Assembly (NCBI GenBank): GCA_020073665.1
Contig: JAIQEU010000023.1
Coordinates: 1-50,031, forward strand
Direction of reading: 5' to 3'
DNA from: Terriglobia bacterium
GTDB lineage: Bacteria; Acidobacteriota; Terriglobia; Terriglobales; Acidobacteriaceae
DNA: 50,031 nt
Below, piece after piece: positions 8,390-17,194 of the stretch. A program made the translations under genes and the position numbers. A model generated the notes under the pieces. The model had not been told where the DNA came from, did no database searches, and worked only from the letters and a program-made list of their open reading frames with translations. How positions within the stretch are numbered: the first letter of the stretch is position 1; every line of letters begins with the position of its first letter.

Positions 8390-9609
8390 TCGCCTTCCTC
8401 GCTATCGTTTACTGCGTTGGGCTTTACCTGGTGTTTATCAAGTTCCGGCTCCTTCCCTTTAATCTACCCGCGCAGATTATTTGCGGGATGGTTGGATTCA
8501 TCGGTCTGCTCACTATTCTGTTCGGGATGAATTACACCCAGCCTTTTTCCGTTGCCTTGGTTGTTTCCGAATACACGACGCCGGTGGTAGCGCGCGTTCC
8601 CGGTCGGGTGACGGAAGTGCTGGTGCAGAACAACACTCCGGTCAAGAAGGGCGACGTATTGTTCAAGATGGACCCGCAGCCGTACGTTGACGGCGTCCGC
8701 GTGGCGGAGGCGGGCCTGGCGCAGGCGGACGTTCAAACGCAGAATGCGATCCGGCAGGCCAGTAATGGAGTGCAGGCCGCCACGGCAAACACACAGGCCA
8801 ATGAAGCGGCTATCCGCGCGACCCAGTCCGCCACTGAGGCCACCAAGGCTCACTTGGCCTTAGCCACGACTCGCCTCAAGGAATACACAACGCTGGCCAG
8901 CAAGAACGCCGGGAGCCAGTTCGAAGTAGAACGGTACGACACCGACGTCAACAGTCTGACCGAGCAGGTTGCGGCCCAACAACAGCAGGTGGCGGCGCAG
9001 CAGCAGCAACTCGCCGCTGCCAAGGCCCAGTTGGCGCAAGCCACCGCAGCGCTGGAGGCAGCCCGGACAGTACGACCGGCTACCCTGGCGCAATTCAGAT
9101 CGCAAGTGGAGTCGGCGCACTGGAATCTCGAGCAGACAACTGTCTATGCCCCGGAAGACGGATACGTGACGCAACTGCAATTGCAGCCCGGAGCTATGGC
9201 ATCTATGACGCCTGTCATGGTCTTCGTTTACGCGAAACATCGCACCTTGCTAAGTGCGACCCTCATGCAGAACTACGTCAACACTTTTAAGCCGGGAGCA
9301 GAGGCGGAAGTGGCATTTCCCGCATTGCCAGGCAGAATTCTGAAGGCCAAGGTGACAAGCATCGAGTTGGGTACAAAGTCGGGCCAGCTCGATCCCAGCG
9401 GCCAATTGGAGGCAACCCGCATGATCCTGCCTCCCGATCGCATGCTGGTCAGGCTGAACCTAGAAGATGCCCTGCAGGGATCGCTGTTGCCGGTTGGCAC
9501 AAGCGGGTTTGTAGCGATCCGGGGAGATTCGGCGCGGGAACTCTTCATCATCCGCCAAGTGATCATGCGCTGGTACACATGGACGAATTACCTATTTGCC
9601 GGCTACTGA
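8386..9609 (+). CDS. HlyD/YiaV-type membrane fusion (periplasmic adaptor) protein
   Basis: Periplasmic adaptor of 407 residues linking an inner-membrane pump to an outer-membrane channel. Two N-terminal membrane segments (about 2-20 and 28-46) come before a lipoyl/barrel-sandwich half (VVARVPGRVTEVLVQNNTPVKKGD), a long coiled coil rich in Ala and Gln (about 100-230), the second lipoyl half (VYAPEDGYVTQLQLQPG) and a beta-barrel domain. The two-span start resembles YiaV/YibH rather than classical HlyD. Its ATG overlaps the preceding stop and the outer-membrane factor follows 22 bases on. No RND, MFS or ABC pump is encoded nearby, so the energised partner is elsewhere or the complex is pump-less. 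Confidence 0.88.
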   Translation: MIAFLAIVYCVGLYLVFIKFRLLPFNLPAQIICGMVGFIGLLTILFGMNYTQPFSVALVVSEYTTPVVARVPGRVTEVLVQNNTPVKKGDVLFKMDPQPYVDGVRVAEAGLAQADVQTQNAIRQASNGVQAATANTQANEAAIRATQSATEATKAHLALATTRLKEYTTLASKNAGSQFEVERYDTDVNSLTEQVAAQQQQVAAQQQQLAAAKAQLAQATAALEAARTVRPATLAQFRSQVESAHWNLEQTTVYAPEDGYVTQLQLQPGAMASMTPVMVFVYAKHRTLLSATLMQNYVNTFKPGAEAEVAFPALPGRILKAKVTSIELGTKSGQLDPSGQLEATRMILPPDRMLVRLNLEDALQGSLLPVGTSGFVAIRGDSARELFIIRQVIMRWYTWTNYLFAGY

Positions 9610-9631
9610 AGTCTCTTGGAAGGGTGACAAT

Positions 9632-11074
9632 ATGAACAAAGATTCGGGACCACAGAAAGGTCGCGTCGAAGCAAGACGTTGCATGGCAATTTGGCTGGCG
9701 GCGGCCCTGCTCCTGTGTGGTTGCGCAGTGAAACGTCCCCCTACCACCCAACAGCTTGTACGAGACGCCTTACCACCTACCACAATAATCCCGGATGCGT
9801 GGACCATGAAGGATGTCCCGGCAGGACCCGTATCGGATGGATGGGTTAAGAGCTTTGCGGATCCACAGCTGGAGGCAATCGTCGCCGAAGCGATCAAGAA
9901 CAATCTTGATCTGAAGGCTGCAGCCACGCGCATTGCTGTGGCTGACAACATAATCACAGAAGCTCACTCCCAGATGCTACCTATTGTCGGAGCGTCCGGG
10001 GCGGCGTCCATTATGGGACGTTACAACCAGAAGAACTTGTTAGGGAGAGACAAAGGCCGATTCAACGCATCCAGCGCGTTGGCGGGCGTCTCCTGGGAGT
10101 TAGATGTGTGGGGCCGCATCCGGTCGCAGACGGCGGCCGCACGGCAGCAACTGGCAGCGACCCAGGCCGATGTTCTGTATGCCCAGGAATCGCTTGCTGC
10201 CATCACCGCCAAGGTCTGGTTTCTCGCCACTTACACAAAACTGTTGGAGCAATATGCTGAGCAGAATGCTGCGTTCAAACAGCAAGAACTCGAGCTTGTC
10301 GAGGCGAAACGCGATGTTGGCGGCGCTCAGGACCAGCAAGTAGCGATAGCGCGCGCCGAAGTGGAATCCGCGCAAAGCCAGGTAGCTGCCATGCGCAGTT
10401 CGTTGCAACAGGTCGTTCGCGGGCTGGAGGTTCTGCTCGGCCGCTATCCCTCGGCAGAGTTCAACATTGCGACTACGCTTGCTACTTTGCCGCCCCCGGT
10501 TCCAGCTGGGCTCCCCATGCAATTGCTAGAACGCCGCCCAGATATCCTCGCCGCCGAGCATAACGTAAACGCGGCGTTCCACTTGATCCAGTCCGCAAAA
10601 GCTGCCCGGCTTCCGAGCCTGAGCTTGACCGGCGGAGCGGGCTACCTGAGTAACGTGATCTACGAGAAGCTGAACCTCCGACCGTGGCTATGGACCGCTG
10701 CTGGCAATCTGGCCGCCCCGCTTTACACCGGAGGGTTTCTGGGCGCCGAAGTGAATGTGACGAAAGAAAACCAGAAGGCTGCTCTCTACATATATGGAGA
10801 GACCATTCTCGAGGCCTTAGATGAAGTAGAAGCTGCACTTGGCAATGAACGTTACCTGAGGGAACAGCAACAGAAACTGCGCAGCGCTCTGGAGAACGTC
10901 AGTCGCGCGCTTGCCCTTGAAAAAACAAAGTATGAGATCGGCCAAGTTGACTTGGGCCCCGTACTGCAGTTGCAGGCAGCAGAACTGGGAGCGAAGGCGG
11001 CGACGACGCAGGCCGAATACCAACTGCTCGCCAATCGCATCAACCTGCACCTTGCTCTGGGCGGAGGTTTCTGA
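9632..11074 (+). CDS. RND-type outer-membrane efflux lipoprotein (NodT/OprM family)
   Basis: TolC-like outer-membrane factor of 480 residues. Start at 9632, preceded by GGAAGGGTG; it opens a lipoprotein signal with lipobox L-C-G-C. The body has the two-fold helical repeat of the family: WVKSFADPQLEAIVAEA near the N-terminus, LDLKAAATRIA, WELDVWGRI, and in the second half LPMQLLERRPDILAAEH and AARLPSLSLTGG. The ends of both repeats are present, so the channel looks complete. It is the last gene of the DUF3302-adaptor-channel run and should trimerise with the adjacent adaptor to export a compound, possibly a product or toxic aryl released by the neighbouring sulfatase (inference). Confidence 0.92.
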   Translation: MNKDSGPQKGRVEARRCMAIWLAAALLLCGCAVKRPPTTQQLVRDALPPTTIIPDAWTMKDVPAGPVSDGWVKSFADPQLEAIVAEAIKNNLDLKAAATRIAVADNIITEAHSQMLPIVGASGAASIMGRYNQKNLLGRDKGRFNASSALAGVSWELDVWGRIRSQTAAARQQLAATQADVLYAQESLAAITAKVWFLATYTKLLEQYAEQNAAFKQQELELVEAKRDVGGAQDQQVAIARAEVESAQSQVAAMRSSLQQVVRGLEVLLGRYPSAEFNIATTLATLPPPVPAGLPMQLLERRPDILAAEHNVNAAFHLIQSAKAARLPSLSLTGGAGYLSNVIYEKLNLRPWLWTAAGNLAAPLYTGGFLGAEVNVTKENQKAALYIYGETILEALDEVEAALGNERYLREQQQKLRSALENVSRALALEKTKYEIGQVDLGPVLQLQAAELGAKAATTQAEYQLLANRINLHLALGGGF

Positions 11075-11175
11075 TGCTCAGGATTTACACGAAGACCGGG
11101 TCATTAAAAGCGATGGCAAGAATGGAGCCGCTACGAAAAACGCTCCAGGGGCGATGCGAAAGGAGGATCATCATC

Positions 11176-11742
11176 ATGAAACCAGTTTTGATTTGCATCT
11201 TGGTTCTTGTGATCGTGTCGTTCGCGCCGGCGCAACAGCCTACGCCGGCCCCAGTGCATAAATCGATGTCGAGCTACCTGGGCCTGCACACGTTCCCGGC
11301 GAAAAACCAGGCCGCCGAACAGCAGCAGAAGGACGAAATGGCCTGCTATGACTGGGCAAAGCAGGATTCCGGGTTTGATCCGCTGGCGGCCGCGCAAGCC
11401 CAGCAACAGGCAGCTACACCGCCTCCAGCGCAGCCGACTGCCCCGCAAACCCGGGGAGCAGGAGCGAAAGGGGCAGCCGGGGGCGCCGCGAAGGGTGCGG
11501 TCGTGGGGGCGATTGCGGGTGATGCCGGCAAAGGAGCTGCCGCCGGTGCGACTGCGGGGGCAATGACGGGCCGGGCCAGGGCGAGGCGGGCGGATGCCAT
11601 GGCGCAGAAGCAGGCGCAACAACAGCAGCAACAGCAAGCACAACAGCAAGCCCAGGCCAAGGCGCAAACCCAGCAGAAACTTGACGGCTTCAAGAAAGGT
11701 TTTGGCGCGTGCATGGAGGCCAAGGGTTACGTCGTGAAGTGA
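11176..11742 (+). CDS. Secreted glycine-zipper protein
   Basis: Exported protein of 188 residues. The ATG at 11176 is preferred because AAAGGAGGA precedes it and it opens a signal peptide (VLICILVLVIVSFAPA). The middle has the Gly/Ala repeat of glycine-zipper domains (about residues 98-135: GAAGGAAKGAVVGAIAG and similar), which pack into membranes or oligomers. A Gln-rich low-complexity stretch (about 143-170) and a conserved tail ending F-G-A-C-M-E-A-K-G-Y-V follow. Two cysteines could form a disulfide. Module B keeps only a decayed N-terminal stub of this gene (27766-27850). Function unknown; envelope structural role inferred. Confidence 0.85.
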   Translation: MKPVLICILVLVIVSFAPAQQPTPAPVHKSMSSYLGLHTFPAKNQAAEQQQKDEMACYDWAKQDSGFDPLAAAQAQQQAATPPPAQPTAPQTRGAGAKGAAGGAAKGAVVGAIAGDAGKGAAAGATAGAMTGRARARRADAMAQKQAQQQQQQQAQQQAQAKAQTQQKLDGFKKGFGACMEAKGYVVK

Positions 11743-11810
11743 TATCCGATCACGCATGGTCTTCGAACTTGGAGTGTGTTAACGGCACGACTCAGGAAAG
11801 GATTGCTGCA

Positions 11811-12335
11811 ATGAAACTGTCAACGAGGACAACATGTGTCCTGATCCTCTTCATCATGGGTTTGGCGGCCTACAGCCAGGACGTTCATTACAACTATGAC
11901 CGTGGTACCAAGTTCGCCTCCTACAAGACTTATCAATGGGTTGACATACAAGAGCCCGGGAAGATGGACCAGTTGATGGATCAGAACATCAAGCGAGCGA
12001 TCGATGAGCAACTCGCACAGAAAGGCCTAACCAGGGTCGAAAAGGATGCCGATCTTTACCTTGGCTATCAGACGGCTGTGAAGGAAGAAAAGAATGTGAA
12101 TTTGTGGGGCACAGGGCCGCGCTGGCGTGGCGGCATGGTCCAGGGAGATACCTCCACCATTTCGATCGGAACGTTGGTGGTCAACATATTCGATCCGGCT
12201 CGAAAACAATTAGTCTGGCGTGGTGATGCGAGTAAGACGCTTGATCCAAAGACAGATCCGGATAAGAACTACAAGAACCTGCAGAAGGCAATGGCTAAAC
12301 TGTTTAAGAATTATCCGCCACGGGTCAAGAAGTGA
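11811..12335 (+). CDS. DUF4136 secreted protein, module A
   Basis: Periplasmic protein of 174 residues with a signal peptide cleaved near AYSQ. Start 11811 follows AGGAAAGG. The DUF4136 hallmarks are visible: F-x-x-Y-K-T-Y-Q-W-V-D, a D-x-x-I-K-R-x-I-D-E-Q-L-A helix, DADLYLGYQ, then FDPARKQLVWRGDASKTL. The fold resembles that of envelope lipoproteins, but there is no lipobox Cys here. The C-terminal 145 or so residues are strongly similar to the second half of the chimeric protein at 34326-35312. Probably co-transcribed with the glycine-zipper gene 69 bases upstream. The family has no proven function. Confidence 0.9.
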   Translation: MKLSTRTTCVLILFIMGLAAYSQDVHYNYDRGTKFASYKTYQWVDIQEPGKMDQLMDQNIKRAIDEQLAQKGLTRVEKDADLYLGYQTAVKEEKNVNLWGTGPRWRGGMVQGDTSTISIGTLVVNIFDPARKQLVWRGDASKTLDPKTDPDKNYKNLQKAMAKLFKNYPPRVKK

Positions 12336-12475
12336 CAGTTTGGGGCAGCGGCTGAACGAAGGGGCGAGCCATGGCTCCCATTATGTCCTGGGTGCGCCGG
12401 TTGTGGGCCTGTTTTTCGCTGTGACGATGGGAATCGCCCATCCTTGATTGTAGGACTATGTCAAGGAGGTGAGTC

Positions 12476-12739
12476 GTGAAAAATACTTACTTTTGGTATG
12501 TCGCTATTTTCCTGATGCTGTTCGGATTGCATCTGCATTCTGACCATGTGGTGAATGCGCAAACCTATTCCAGCCGATGCATTGCCAACGTCCCGCGAGA
12601 GTGGGGTGCGTTCAAAGGAGTGTCACAATCGTACGGCATTGCGTTTGAAGATGCGTCGGGAACGCTCCGCTTTGTAAATCAGTTTCCGTGCGGGTTGGAA
12701 CAGGCTCCGAATGTGTCCCTCGAGCTCCGCAGACAATGA
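12476..12739 (+). CDS. 87-residue secreted protein with two conserved Cys (module A)
   Basis: GTG at 12476 follows a strong AGGAGGTGA site. The protein has a signal peptide ending near VVNA-Q and a mature part of about 58 residues with two cysteines (S-S-R-C and F-P-C-G) that probably form a disulfide. An identical-length paralogue occurs in module B (27302-27565), sharing IANVPR-x-WG-x-FKGVSQ, FEDxSGTLRFVNQFPCG and the terminal LE-x-RR. Conservation in both copies while neighbours have decayed argues that it matters. No known domain is recognised. Confidence 0.8.
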   Translation: MKNTYFWYVAIFLMLFGLHLHSDHVVNAQTYSSRCIANVPREWGAFKGVSQSYGIAFEDASGTLRFVNQFPCGLEQAPNVSLELRRQ

Positions 12740-12998
12740 GTCTCAGAACTTAGAAGGGCAGTGCAGCTTGTCTCTGGACCATCACCTTAAGTGCTATCAG
12801 AGCGGACTTCTTTTTCATGACATCGCGCATGGCGATTTCTCTTTTCGTGTTCATCTCGCCTCGCTTTAACGGCGGCTGCGTCCAACGGCGTTTCTGGATG
12901 TCCGGAGTCCGCAGGTAGAGGTTCAGGAGGAGTTTCCTCCCCATGGGAACTCTACTGGACAGCAGGGCTTTCTTCCTTAGGTTCGGGAAAGGACTCTG

Positions 12999-13598
12999 GT
13001 GAACGCTATGATGCAATTTCTGAAAACGACAATCATCGGAGGGTTGATATTTCTGCTTCCGGCAGCGGTCGTGTTGCTGGTTCTCAGTAAGGCCCTGATC
13101 GCCGCAAGAACGATCGCGGCTCCTCTCTCCGAGAAGCTCCCGCACGTAGCGTTGTTTGGCTTGGGGACAACGTCCCTCGTCGCCATTCTGCTTCTGACGC
13201 TGGTGTGTTTCATCGCCGGCATCTTTGCGCGAACAGCACTTGGACGGAGGCTGAAATCGTGGGTGGACAACTCGATCGTTGCGAGTATCCCCGCGTATCA
13301 GGTACTCAGGTCGATGGCCGAGGGGATGGCGGAGATTGAGTCGTCTGCCAATGTTCGCTCAGCACTGGCCCGCATAGAAGATGCCTGGCAACCAGCGCTT
13401 GTCCTAGAAGAACTTGAGAACGGCTTGCTTACCGTATTTGTGCCCCAAGCGCCGACCCCGATGTCCGGTTCCATTTTCTACCTCACCCACGAGCGTGTGA
13501 AGATGCTTGACGTGCCGATAAGCCGCGTCTTGATTTGTATCAGGAGGATGGGCCTCGGGTCGCAGGCATTGCTTCGTGGCAGAACAGACCTTGGATAA
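12999..13598 (+). CDS. DUF502 family membrane protein (copy 2)
   Basis: Paralogue of the protein at 1196-1795, 199 residues, with the same two hydrophobic N-terminal segments and the same soluble domain (WVDNS, IPAYQV, AQ-PTPMSG-type motif, RVKMLDVP). It starts at a GTG behind GGAAAGGA. Most substitutions are conservative (I/V, K/R), so both copies appear to be under selection for function. DNA identity begins near the GGTTCGGGAA upstream of the start and ends close to the stop, so the repeat unit is essentially the gene itself. Role unknown. Confidence 0.88.
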   Translation: MNAMMQFLKTTIIGGLIFLLPAAVVLLVLSKALIAARTIAAPLSEKLPHVALFGLGTTSLVAILLLTLVCFIAGIFARTALGRRLKSWVDNSIVASIPAYQVLRSMAEGMAEIESSANVRSALARIEDAWQPALVLEELENGLLTVFVPQAPTPMSGSIFYLTHERVKMLDVPISRVLICIRRMGLGSQALLRGRTDLG

Positions 13599-13611
13599 GG
13601 CACGCTCACCG

Positions 13612-13640
13612 GCCCATTGCGAACAGGGCGCCGAATGGGC
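13612..13640 (+). terminator. Weak hairpin after DUF502 copy 2
   Basis: GCCCATT (13612-13618) pairs with AATGGGC (13634-13640) around a 15-base loop, shortly after the DUF502 stop. No strong T-run follows. It may end the module A transcripts before the convergent gene at 13847. Confidence 0.3.
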
Positions 13641-13846
13641 GGAGTCGCTTTGACCTCTTGCGTCCTGCTAGTCGATGACTGATTCCATCACCAAATTTCG
13701 TATTTCCTGCGCCTCAGGTGGCGAAAAATCCGTGGATACACCGGCCGACCCCGGATTCACGGGTCTTGAGTGCTAACGCGTGGTTACCACAGCTAGGAAT
13801 CTCCCTATGTGGCGAACCGTGCGGGCTGCAGCGGATGGGGTGACTG

Positions 13847-14302
13847 CTAGTCGGCCTGCACAGTGCACTCTACATTCACTTCCTTGCAGATGCGAAGCAC
13901 CGCATCGAGAACGAGGGACGTGGTGCTCGGCTGTGCCGTCGTGCTGACACTCGACGCAATCACGAGTTGCGTAAGATTGTCGCCGAGTTGTGAAATCTGG
14001 AGTCCGGCGACCTGCTGGCCCTTACGAAACTGAATCTTGCCCGCGTTGCTGTCATCCTGAGTGATGGTGATGTCAGGGTGGGCTTTCAGAGTCTTGAGGG
14101 CTTTGTCGTACACGCGCACGGGAGCTGCTTCGAGGATCACGGTGGCAACATCGTAACCTTGGCTGCCTGACTTCTGGGTCATGCGCTGAATGCGGTTCTT
14201 GGCGGCGCGGGCTGCCATCACCCATTGAGCCTCCAGGCTGGAGGCGCCCAGCACGAGAAACAGCGCAGCCAGAAGGGCCATCCACGATCGGGCACGATAC
14301 AT
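13847..14302 (-). CDS. Secreted hypothetical protein, about 151 residues
   Basis: Start at the ATG at 14302, preceded by GAGAGGTG; a GTG two codons earlier is also possible. A signal peptide ending near LEAQ is followed by a basic helix and then a compact alpha/beta segment (DVATVILEAAPVRVYDKALKTL and FRKGQQVAGLQISQLGD) that looks like the DUF3568-type fold of small periplasmic proteins, where a YDxALKxL helix is common. The two cysteines near the C-terminus may pair. Convergent with DUF502 copy 2. Family assignment is tentative; that the gene is real is well supported by signal peptide and ribosome site. Confidence 0.65.
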   Translation of the reverse strand: MYRARSWMALLAALFLVLGASSLEAQWVMAARAAKNRIQRMTQKSGSQGYDVATVILEAAPVRVYDKALKTLKAHPDITITQDDSNAGKIQFRKGQQVAGLQISQLGDNLTQLVIASSVSTTAQPSTTSLVLDAVLRICKEVNVECTVQAD

Positions 14303-14567
14303 GTTCACCTCTCAACCAACGCTTTTCAGGAATCCAGCGATAGTTCCGTTCTGTCTGTGTAGCCCTTCGCCTTCGGGGTGGGATAACCTACTGCTCAATT
14401 GTCCTGCCGTTCGGCTGCGGCAGCAAATGAAAATTGCGCGGTGACACGCAGGTGATCCCCAAATTGGGACGGGGAGGGCTGTTCCACAGCGGGGTCGTTA
14501 GCAAAACATCGTACAAGGCCCGTGAGGCGGGAACGCGATCTCGCCCTACCGTCCCCTACCGTTTTCG

Positions 14568-14698
14568 GCCGGGACTGGCGGTCAGATCAGGCCAAAACAG
14601 GTCCTTCGCCTGAAGCGGAACTTATTGATGAGGGAAAATTTCCGCATAACATTGGAAAAATCGGGTCGCCAAAAAATAAACTCCCCCTCCCGGCACCA
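14568..14698 (+). ncRNA. Possible degenerate class II tRNA-like or structured RNA element
   Basis: GCCGGGA (14568-14574) pairs perfectly with TCCCGGC (14688-14694), which is followed by A-CCA as in a tRNA 3' end. Inside, TGGC/GCCA (14576-14579, 14591-14594) sits where a D-arm would be, CAGG/CCTG (14598-14601, 14609-14612) closes a seven-base loop where an anticodon arm would be, and GCGGAA/TTCCGC (14615-14620, 14640-14645) resembles a long variable arm. There is no T-arm, the D-arm-like loop has few of the expected residues, and 131 bases is too long. It is a remnant, a tRNA-like RNA or coincidence. Confidence 0.25.
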
Positions 14699-14700
14699 GC
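14682..14700 (+). repeat. 19-base direct repeat resembling a tRNA 3' end, copy 1
   Basis: TCCCCCTCCCGGCACCAGC occurs identically at 40911-40929 in the same orientation. It reads like the end of a T-stem, an acceptor strand and CCA. Such 3' ends are classic integrase attachment sites. Confidence 0.6.
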
Positions 14701-15110
14701 ACCTTTGGTGTCAGTAGATTACGGTCGTTACCTAGCTAGTACTCCCCTAGTATTCCGGGATACGTTCCAAGGGACTTCGCAGCAATACATCGGCGTCTCA
14801 ACACCACTTGCAGGCATTATCTTGGACCCCGCACTTCCCAGAGCCTAATACCCTCAAGCTTGCTGTAGATCGCATTTTGAAGGCAATCGGCGAAGGGTGT
14901 ACCGAAATCCCTCTTTACTATGCCTTCAACCAGGCCCTCAAAGGACATCACTTATGGAAAGCCCTGCAATCGTCCCGAAATCTACAGACTTGGGTACTTT
15001 GCGTGAGTGAAAAGTGCAATGGGTCGCCGAATGATTCTCACGCTCAGCCGAAATGCTCTCAGCCATCGCCAAGAGATCTAGAATGCTAGTGCCGGTCGTC
15101 GCACGTCGTC

Positions 15111-15134
15111 GATGCATTTTCACGAAGATGGCAT
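15111..15134 (+). promoter_or_regulatory. Possible NsrR-like site upstream of the NnrS-like gene
   Basis: GATGCATTTT followed seven bases on by GATGGCAT loosely recalls the NO-sensing NsrR operator (half-site ATGCATTT), and the first and last four bases are complementary. It lies immediately before the start codon at 15138, which is unusual. Weak evidence, by motif memory only. Confidence 0.2.
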
Positions 15135-15137
15135 GAA

Positions 15138-16715
15138 ATGACAAACCAGTCTTTGCCGATTGAATGGCAGACAGCATATGAGCGCGACCGACAGGGTCTC
15201 GCAACATATGCTGACCCGCTCCCCGAGCGCCGGTTGGCACGCTTGCTGTCTGCATTCATCGTTACCGGCTTGGCGTTTCTGGCTCTCCCAGGCACTTTTC
15301 TAGGCGTTTGGAATCTCATCCAAATCTCTTCACGCCACAACAGCGGAGGCGCCAGTACAGCATGGATCCAAGCCCATGGACAGGCTCAGCTACTAGGATG
15401 GGTGGGTAGCTTTATCTTCGGGATTTCGCTTTATATCCTGCCGAAGATTCTCCACCGCCCATTAGTCCGCCTGCGATTGGCATGGTTGGTGTGGGCGCTT
15501 TGGACTCTTGGGGTAACCTGGCGATGGTGGGCCGGCGTGGGAGGGCAGCACTGGCGGATCGGATTGCTGGCCTCTGCTGTCCTGGAAATGGCCTCCTTCA
15601 CTCTCCTGCAATATCTGCTATTTGCTGCTCCGAGGGCTAAAGCAGCTCAAGCAGAGAAGCAGCCCATGACAGATTTCGGCTCGCAACTGGGTATCGCAGG
15701 ATTCATTGCTTTGGCGTTAGCGCTTGTTCTCAACTGCATCGCGGCTGTTGCAGCAGTCCGTGGCAATACCCTGCCGATGTATCCGGAGCGGATAGACCGA
15801 ACTTTCCTCTTCGTGTTCCTGTGGGGTTTTGTCGTAGCAGTCGCGTGGAGCTACAGTACAAGATTCGTGACAAATTTTCTCAACCTTGAACCGCCACAGC
15901 ACGAGTTGGGACGGCCGCTGGTCGTGGGATTAGCGATCGCAGTGATGTGCGCACTCCTCGGATGGTTCGCGGCTGCCGATGTTCTGGCCTTGGCTCTGAG
16001 CCTGGTCGCCATCTGGGCTTTGCGTGTGTGGAAGCGGTCGATTAGGCCTCCGAAGCGGGCCGGAGTCTACCACTCATACCCGGCATTTGTACGTCTGGCT
16101 TATGCGTGGTTGCTGGTTGGCGCCGCACTCGGCGTGGTGGCAGACTGGCTGGGAGGCGAGGCTGGCTGGGGCGGGGCATCGCGTCACGCGATCACCGTCG
16201 GCTTCGTTGCAACACTCATTTTTGCCATTGGCCCTCGCATTCTGCCATCGTTTCTGAACAGCCGCAAGCTCTACAGTTCACGTCTGATGGGTATGAGCCT
16301 ATGGCTTCTCAACATCGGTTGCACGTTGCGCGTCAGCAGTGAAGCCGCAGCATACTCGGTTGGCGCGGCATCGGCCACCTGGTCGTTGTTGCCTATATCG
16401 GCATTCCTGGAGCTGGCAGCGGTGCTTATCTTTGTGGCCAACATGGCGCGAACACTCTTGCAGCCCGTACCAGCCTGGTTCGGGCCGGGCGGGGTAACAG
16501 AGCGATTGCCGGTTTATTGGTATGTCAGCAGTTATCCAAAAACCCGGGGAATTCTGATTGAGGCGGGGATGAAAACTCTGGCGCGCAACAAGAATGTTCC
16601 ACGCTCTCTTACTCTGGTGGAAGCTGCCGCAGCGGATGGCGTCAACCTCAACCATCTCCTATCCGCACTCAATGCCTTCTTTCAAGACCGCCAGCCTCGT
16701 CGCATCGACCGATAG
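15138..16715 (+). CDS. NnrS-like heme/copper membrane protein
   Basis: Polytopic membrane protein of 525 residues with about twelve hydrophobic segments. The motif HGQAQLLGWVGSFIFGISLYILP near residue 75-97, the paired AITVGFVATLIFAIGPRILP around 350-370 and the overall span layout match NnrS proteins, which bind heme and copper and lessen nitrosative stress during denitrification. After the membrane part a 50-residue soluble tail contains YPKTRGILIEAGMKTLARNK. It shares architecture with the second NnrS-like protein at 19996, and lies near nirK, so a role in handling NO made by NirK is likely. No strong ribosome site precedes the ATG. Confidence 0.75.
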   Translation: MTNQSLPIEWQTAYERDRQGLATYADPLPERRLARLLSAFIVTGLAFLALPGTFLGVWNLIQISSRHNSGGASTAWIQAHGQAQLLGWVGSFIFGISLYILPKILHRPLVRLRLAWLVWALWTLGVTWRWWAGVGGQHWRIGLLASAVLEMASFTLLQYLLFAAPRAKAAQAEKQPMTDFGSQLGIAGFIALALALVLNCIAAVAAVRGNTLPMYPERIDRTFLFVFLWGFVVAVAWSYSTRFVTNFLNLEPPQHELGRPLVVGLAIAVMCALLGWFAAADVLALALSLVAIWALRVWKRSIRPPKRAGVYHSYPAFVRLAYAWLLVGAALGVVADWLGGEAGWGGASRHAITVGFVATLIFAIGPRILPSFLNSRKLYSSRLMGMSLWLLNIGCTLRVSSEAAAYSVGAASATWSLLPISAFLELAAVLIFVANMARTLLQPVPAWFGPGGVTERLPVYWYVSSYPKTRGILIEAGMKTLARNKNVPRSLTLVEAAAADGVNLNHLLSALNAFFQDRQPRRIDR

Positions 16716-16773
16716 CGCTTGCGGGCGTGTCCGATGCAAACACTCTTCATTGCACGCCTGAAACATACGCAGG

Positions 16774-17061
16774 TTACTTCCGCACAGCGATCACAGGGGC
16801 AGCGCTTGGCCTTTGCCCGTGGTTCATCAGCGGCACCAACGTGGTCCCGTCACGAAAGTTGAAGTGAAGCGAATACTTCGCGCTGCACCGCTCGCATAGC
16901 CAGAAAAACACGGTTGCCTGGGTCGGCTTCGAATCGCAGATGGCGTTGGGAACGTCGGCGCACGGCGTACTCGGCCCTCTCAGGTCGAAGCGGTACAGGC
17001 GTCCGCCCCTCAGGTAATGAAATGGCAATGCGCAAGCCCGGTTGGCACAATGAGAAATCAT
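16774..17061 (-). CDS. Small Cys-rich hypothetical protein
   Basis: Protein of 95 residues starting MISHCANRAC, with AGGAG eight bases before the ATG. The first pair C-x4-C, together with WLCERC later in the sequence, gives two cysteine pairs that could bind zinc or an iron-sulfur centre. The block PFHYLRGGRLYRF follows the first pair and looks conserved in Acidobacteriota homologues that I recall. It lies between the NnrS-like gene and the PAS-LuxR regulator, on the regulator's strand. Function unknown; a zinc-ribbon-like regulator or adaptor is possible. Confidence 0.65.
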   Translation of the reverse strand: MISHCANRACALPFHYLRGGRLYRFDLRGPSTPCADVPNAICDSKPTQATVFFWLCERCSAKYSLHFNFRDGTTLVPLMNHGQRPSAAPVIAVRK

Positions 17062-17194
17062 GGCAACAACTCCTGTGGGCGCTCGAAGAACGCTCGACCT
17101 TTATTTGGCGCTTGGCGGTGCACGGCTGCAATAGGACAGTTGTACTGCGGGGCGTAGGCAGCCCGGGGTCAGTGCGCAAGGCGACAGCCGGACC

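Larger units (their letters stand above)
14309..15137. other. Long intergenic region with a structured, tRNA-like element
   Basis: About 830 bases without a convincing gene. The open frames at 14522-14848 and 14808-15089 have no ribosome site or family resemblance. The region holds the tRNA-like structure at 14568-14698 and a possible palindrome at 15111-15134 in front of the NnrS-like gene. Confidence 0.5.

Noticed and set aside
11131-11757. Leu/Arg-rich open frame antisense to the glycine-zipper gene
   Set aside because: Repetitive sequence is the complement of GCC/GCG/CAG codons; no biological signal.
12750-12998. Small minus-strand frame upstream of DUF502 copy 2 (MRDVMKKKSALI...)
   Set aside because: No ribosome site or domain; likely chance.
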